Shown here piece by piece: positions 22,610 through 23,160 of a DNA stretch of 23,160 bases. Under the pieces are notes generated by a model. The model did not search any database and was not told where the DNA came from. It saw only the letters and a list, made by a program, of their open reading frames with translations. Source of the DNA: an uncultured Collinsella sp. (GTDB taxonomy: Bacteria; Actinomycetota; Coriobacteriia; Coriobacteriales; Coriobacteriaceae). Where the stretch lies: positions 1 to 23,160 of the forward strand of contig UQTN01000021.1 of assembly GCA_900543945.1 (NCBI GenBank). The letters are read 5' to 3'. A program made the translations under genes and the position numbers. The number at the start of each line of letters is the position of its first letter. Within the stretch, counting starts at the first letter, position 1.

Positions 22610-22706
22610 ACAACCACGTCCTCCATCCGCCCCAAAGTAGCGCGCCTTTCGCGGCAGAGCCGCGAAACAGCGACCGGGACACGCATCCCCCACAACCACG
22701 TCCTCC
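22610..22706. repeat. Perfect 9-bp palindrome flanked by 15-base direct repeats
   Basis: ACAACCACGTCCTCC occurs at 22610-22624 and 22692-22706. Between them TTTCGCGGC-AGA-GCCGCGAAA (22647-22667) forms a perfect hairpin with no T-run on either side. No convincing reading frame covers it. It looks like a dispersed intergenic palindrome, but that cannot be tested within one window. Confidence 0.6.
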
Positions 22707-22738
22707 TCCGCCCGCCGACCTCAAGGCCGTAAACGCAG

Positions 22739-22940
22739 GGAATCCGGGGGTGTGACGGGGTCTTCTCTCCGGAACATTCCGCACTGATATTGTCTGTATT
22801 GAAGACGTCGATGATGCACCCGTATACCATTGACGTCGACACCATCAGATGCGGACCGCGCGGTGACCCCACATTCCGCTGGCGCCCACAGGGCTGCCCT
22901 CGTTTCCTGACATGTCCCGCGCGGGCCGCGACCGCCGCAT
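22739..22940 (+). ncRNA. Candidate bridge RNA of the IS110 element
   Basis: Three stems line up upstream of the transposase. The first is a 9-bp stem with an AAC bulge (GGAATCCGG at 22739-22747 with CCGG at 22769-22772 and ATTCC at 22776-22780). The second is a 10-bp hairpin (GACGTCGATG at 22804-22813 with CATTGACGTC at 22828-22837) around a 14-base loop. The third is a larger branched region closed by ATGCGG (22849-22854) and CCGCAT (22935-22940). Length, position and the hairpin-then-loops layout agree with known IS110 bridge RNAs. Transcription and guide function are not shown. Confidence 0.4.
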
Positions 22941-23053
22941 GACCTAATAGGAGCATGGAGCGATACCGCGGACCCGAACAACCGCATTCTATCGCGCCCC
23001 GTCAGTGTGCCGTCTGCCCGGTCCAGGCGAGCAGGGAAAGAACGGAGCGAGAC

Positions 23054-23160
23054 ATGAGAACCGAATCGACACCCGGCGCCCGCGGGCTGGTCTTCTGCGG
23101 GGTCGACACCCACGCCGACTCGCACTGGCTGTGCGTCCTCGACTGGAGGGGCCGCAGGGT
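23054..23160 (+). CDS. IS110-family transposase, N-terminal fragment
   Basis: The first 35 codons are present. After a short lead the protein reads FCGVDTHADSHWLCVLDWRG, the start of the RuvC-like DEDD domain of IS110 recombinases, with the first catalytic aspartate in VDTH. GGAG lies six bases upstream of the ATG at 23054. An in-frame ATG at 22955 would add 33 residues, but its AGGAG is only one base away and the added residues look unlike the family. The rest of the gene lies beyond the window, so intactness is unknown. Confidence 0.88.
   Translation, partial: MRTESTPGARGLVFCGVDTHADSHWLCVLDWRGRR

Larger units (their letters stand above)
22735..23160 (+). mobile_element. Left part of an IS110-family insertion sequence (truncated by window end)
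   Basis: The N-terminus of an IS110 DEDD transposase begins at 23054 and runs off the window. It is preceded by about 300 bases of structured non-coding DNA typical of IS110 left ends. IS110 elements have no long terminal inverted repeats, so the exact left edge cannot be read. 22735 is only an estimate, placed just before the first stem. Confidence 0.55.

Noticed and set aside
22372..22956. Minus-strand open frame of 194 codons upstream of ribU
   Set aside because: It runs through the FMN riboswitch, the promoter and the candidate bridge RNA, and its product is Arg- and Gly-rich without domains.
22955..23053. Upstream in-frame start for the IS110 transposase
   Set aside because: Its ribosome binding site is one base from the ATG and the added residues do not resemble family N-termini, so the ATG at 23054 is preferred.

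Overview
The window looks like chromosomal DNA from a GC-rich member of the Coriobacteriia (Actinomycetota), most like Collinsella. This is inferred from gene content and style: GC-rich codons with several GTG starts, CCA-encoding tRNA genes, a Veg homologue, a MurE of the non-diaminopimelate type, and a RibU-type riboflavin transporter under an FMN riboswitch. No database search was possible, so the genus is a judgement.

Almost every gene is on the minus strand. Read right to left in the direction of transcription, the window holds these blocks. (1) 23160-22735: the left end and first 35 codons of an IS110-family transposase on the plus strand, preceded by a structured non-coding stretch that could encode a bridge RNA. 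(2) 22545-18091: a promoter, an FMN riboswitch, ribU, a fused double-ATPase EcfA, ecfT, and two tandem FMN-binding split-barrel proteins, closely packed as one riboflavin-uptake and flavoprotein operon. (3) 17953-12944: a candidate ArgR operator followed by argC, argJ, argB and argD, which build ornithine from glutamate. (4) 12943-12256: a gene-free stretch holding an AT-rich element with imperfect terminal inverted repeats (candidate MITE), a cluster of small hairpins, a truncated second copy of the 3' end of tRNA-Val, and the intact plus-strand tRNA-Val(UAC). (5) 12068-10188: asnB. (6) 10139-4126: murE, an HAD phosphatase, murI, rph, rdgB, dtd, veg, then ispE, covering cell-wall precursor synthesis, RNA and nucleotide quality control, and isoprenoid synthesis. 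(7) 3177-92: tRNA-Pro(CGG), tatA, greA and lysS. LysS carries an extra C-terminal tRNA-binding domain. The first 87 bases may be the tail of a converging plus-strand gene.

Most genes are conserved housekeeping genes with clear starts and ribosome binding sites. The less ordinary content is the LysRS-Trbp111 fusion, the MurE that lacks the DNPR motif, the repeat-rich stretch after tRNA-Val, the FMN-riboswitch operon that joins riboflavin import to two flavin-binding paralogues, and the IS110 left end with three nested stem structures.
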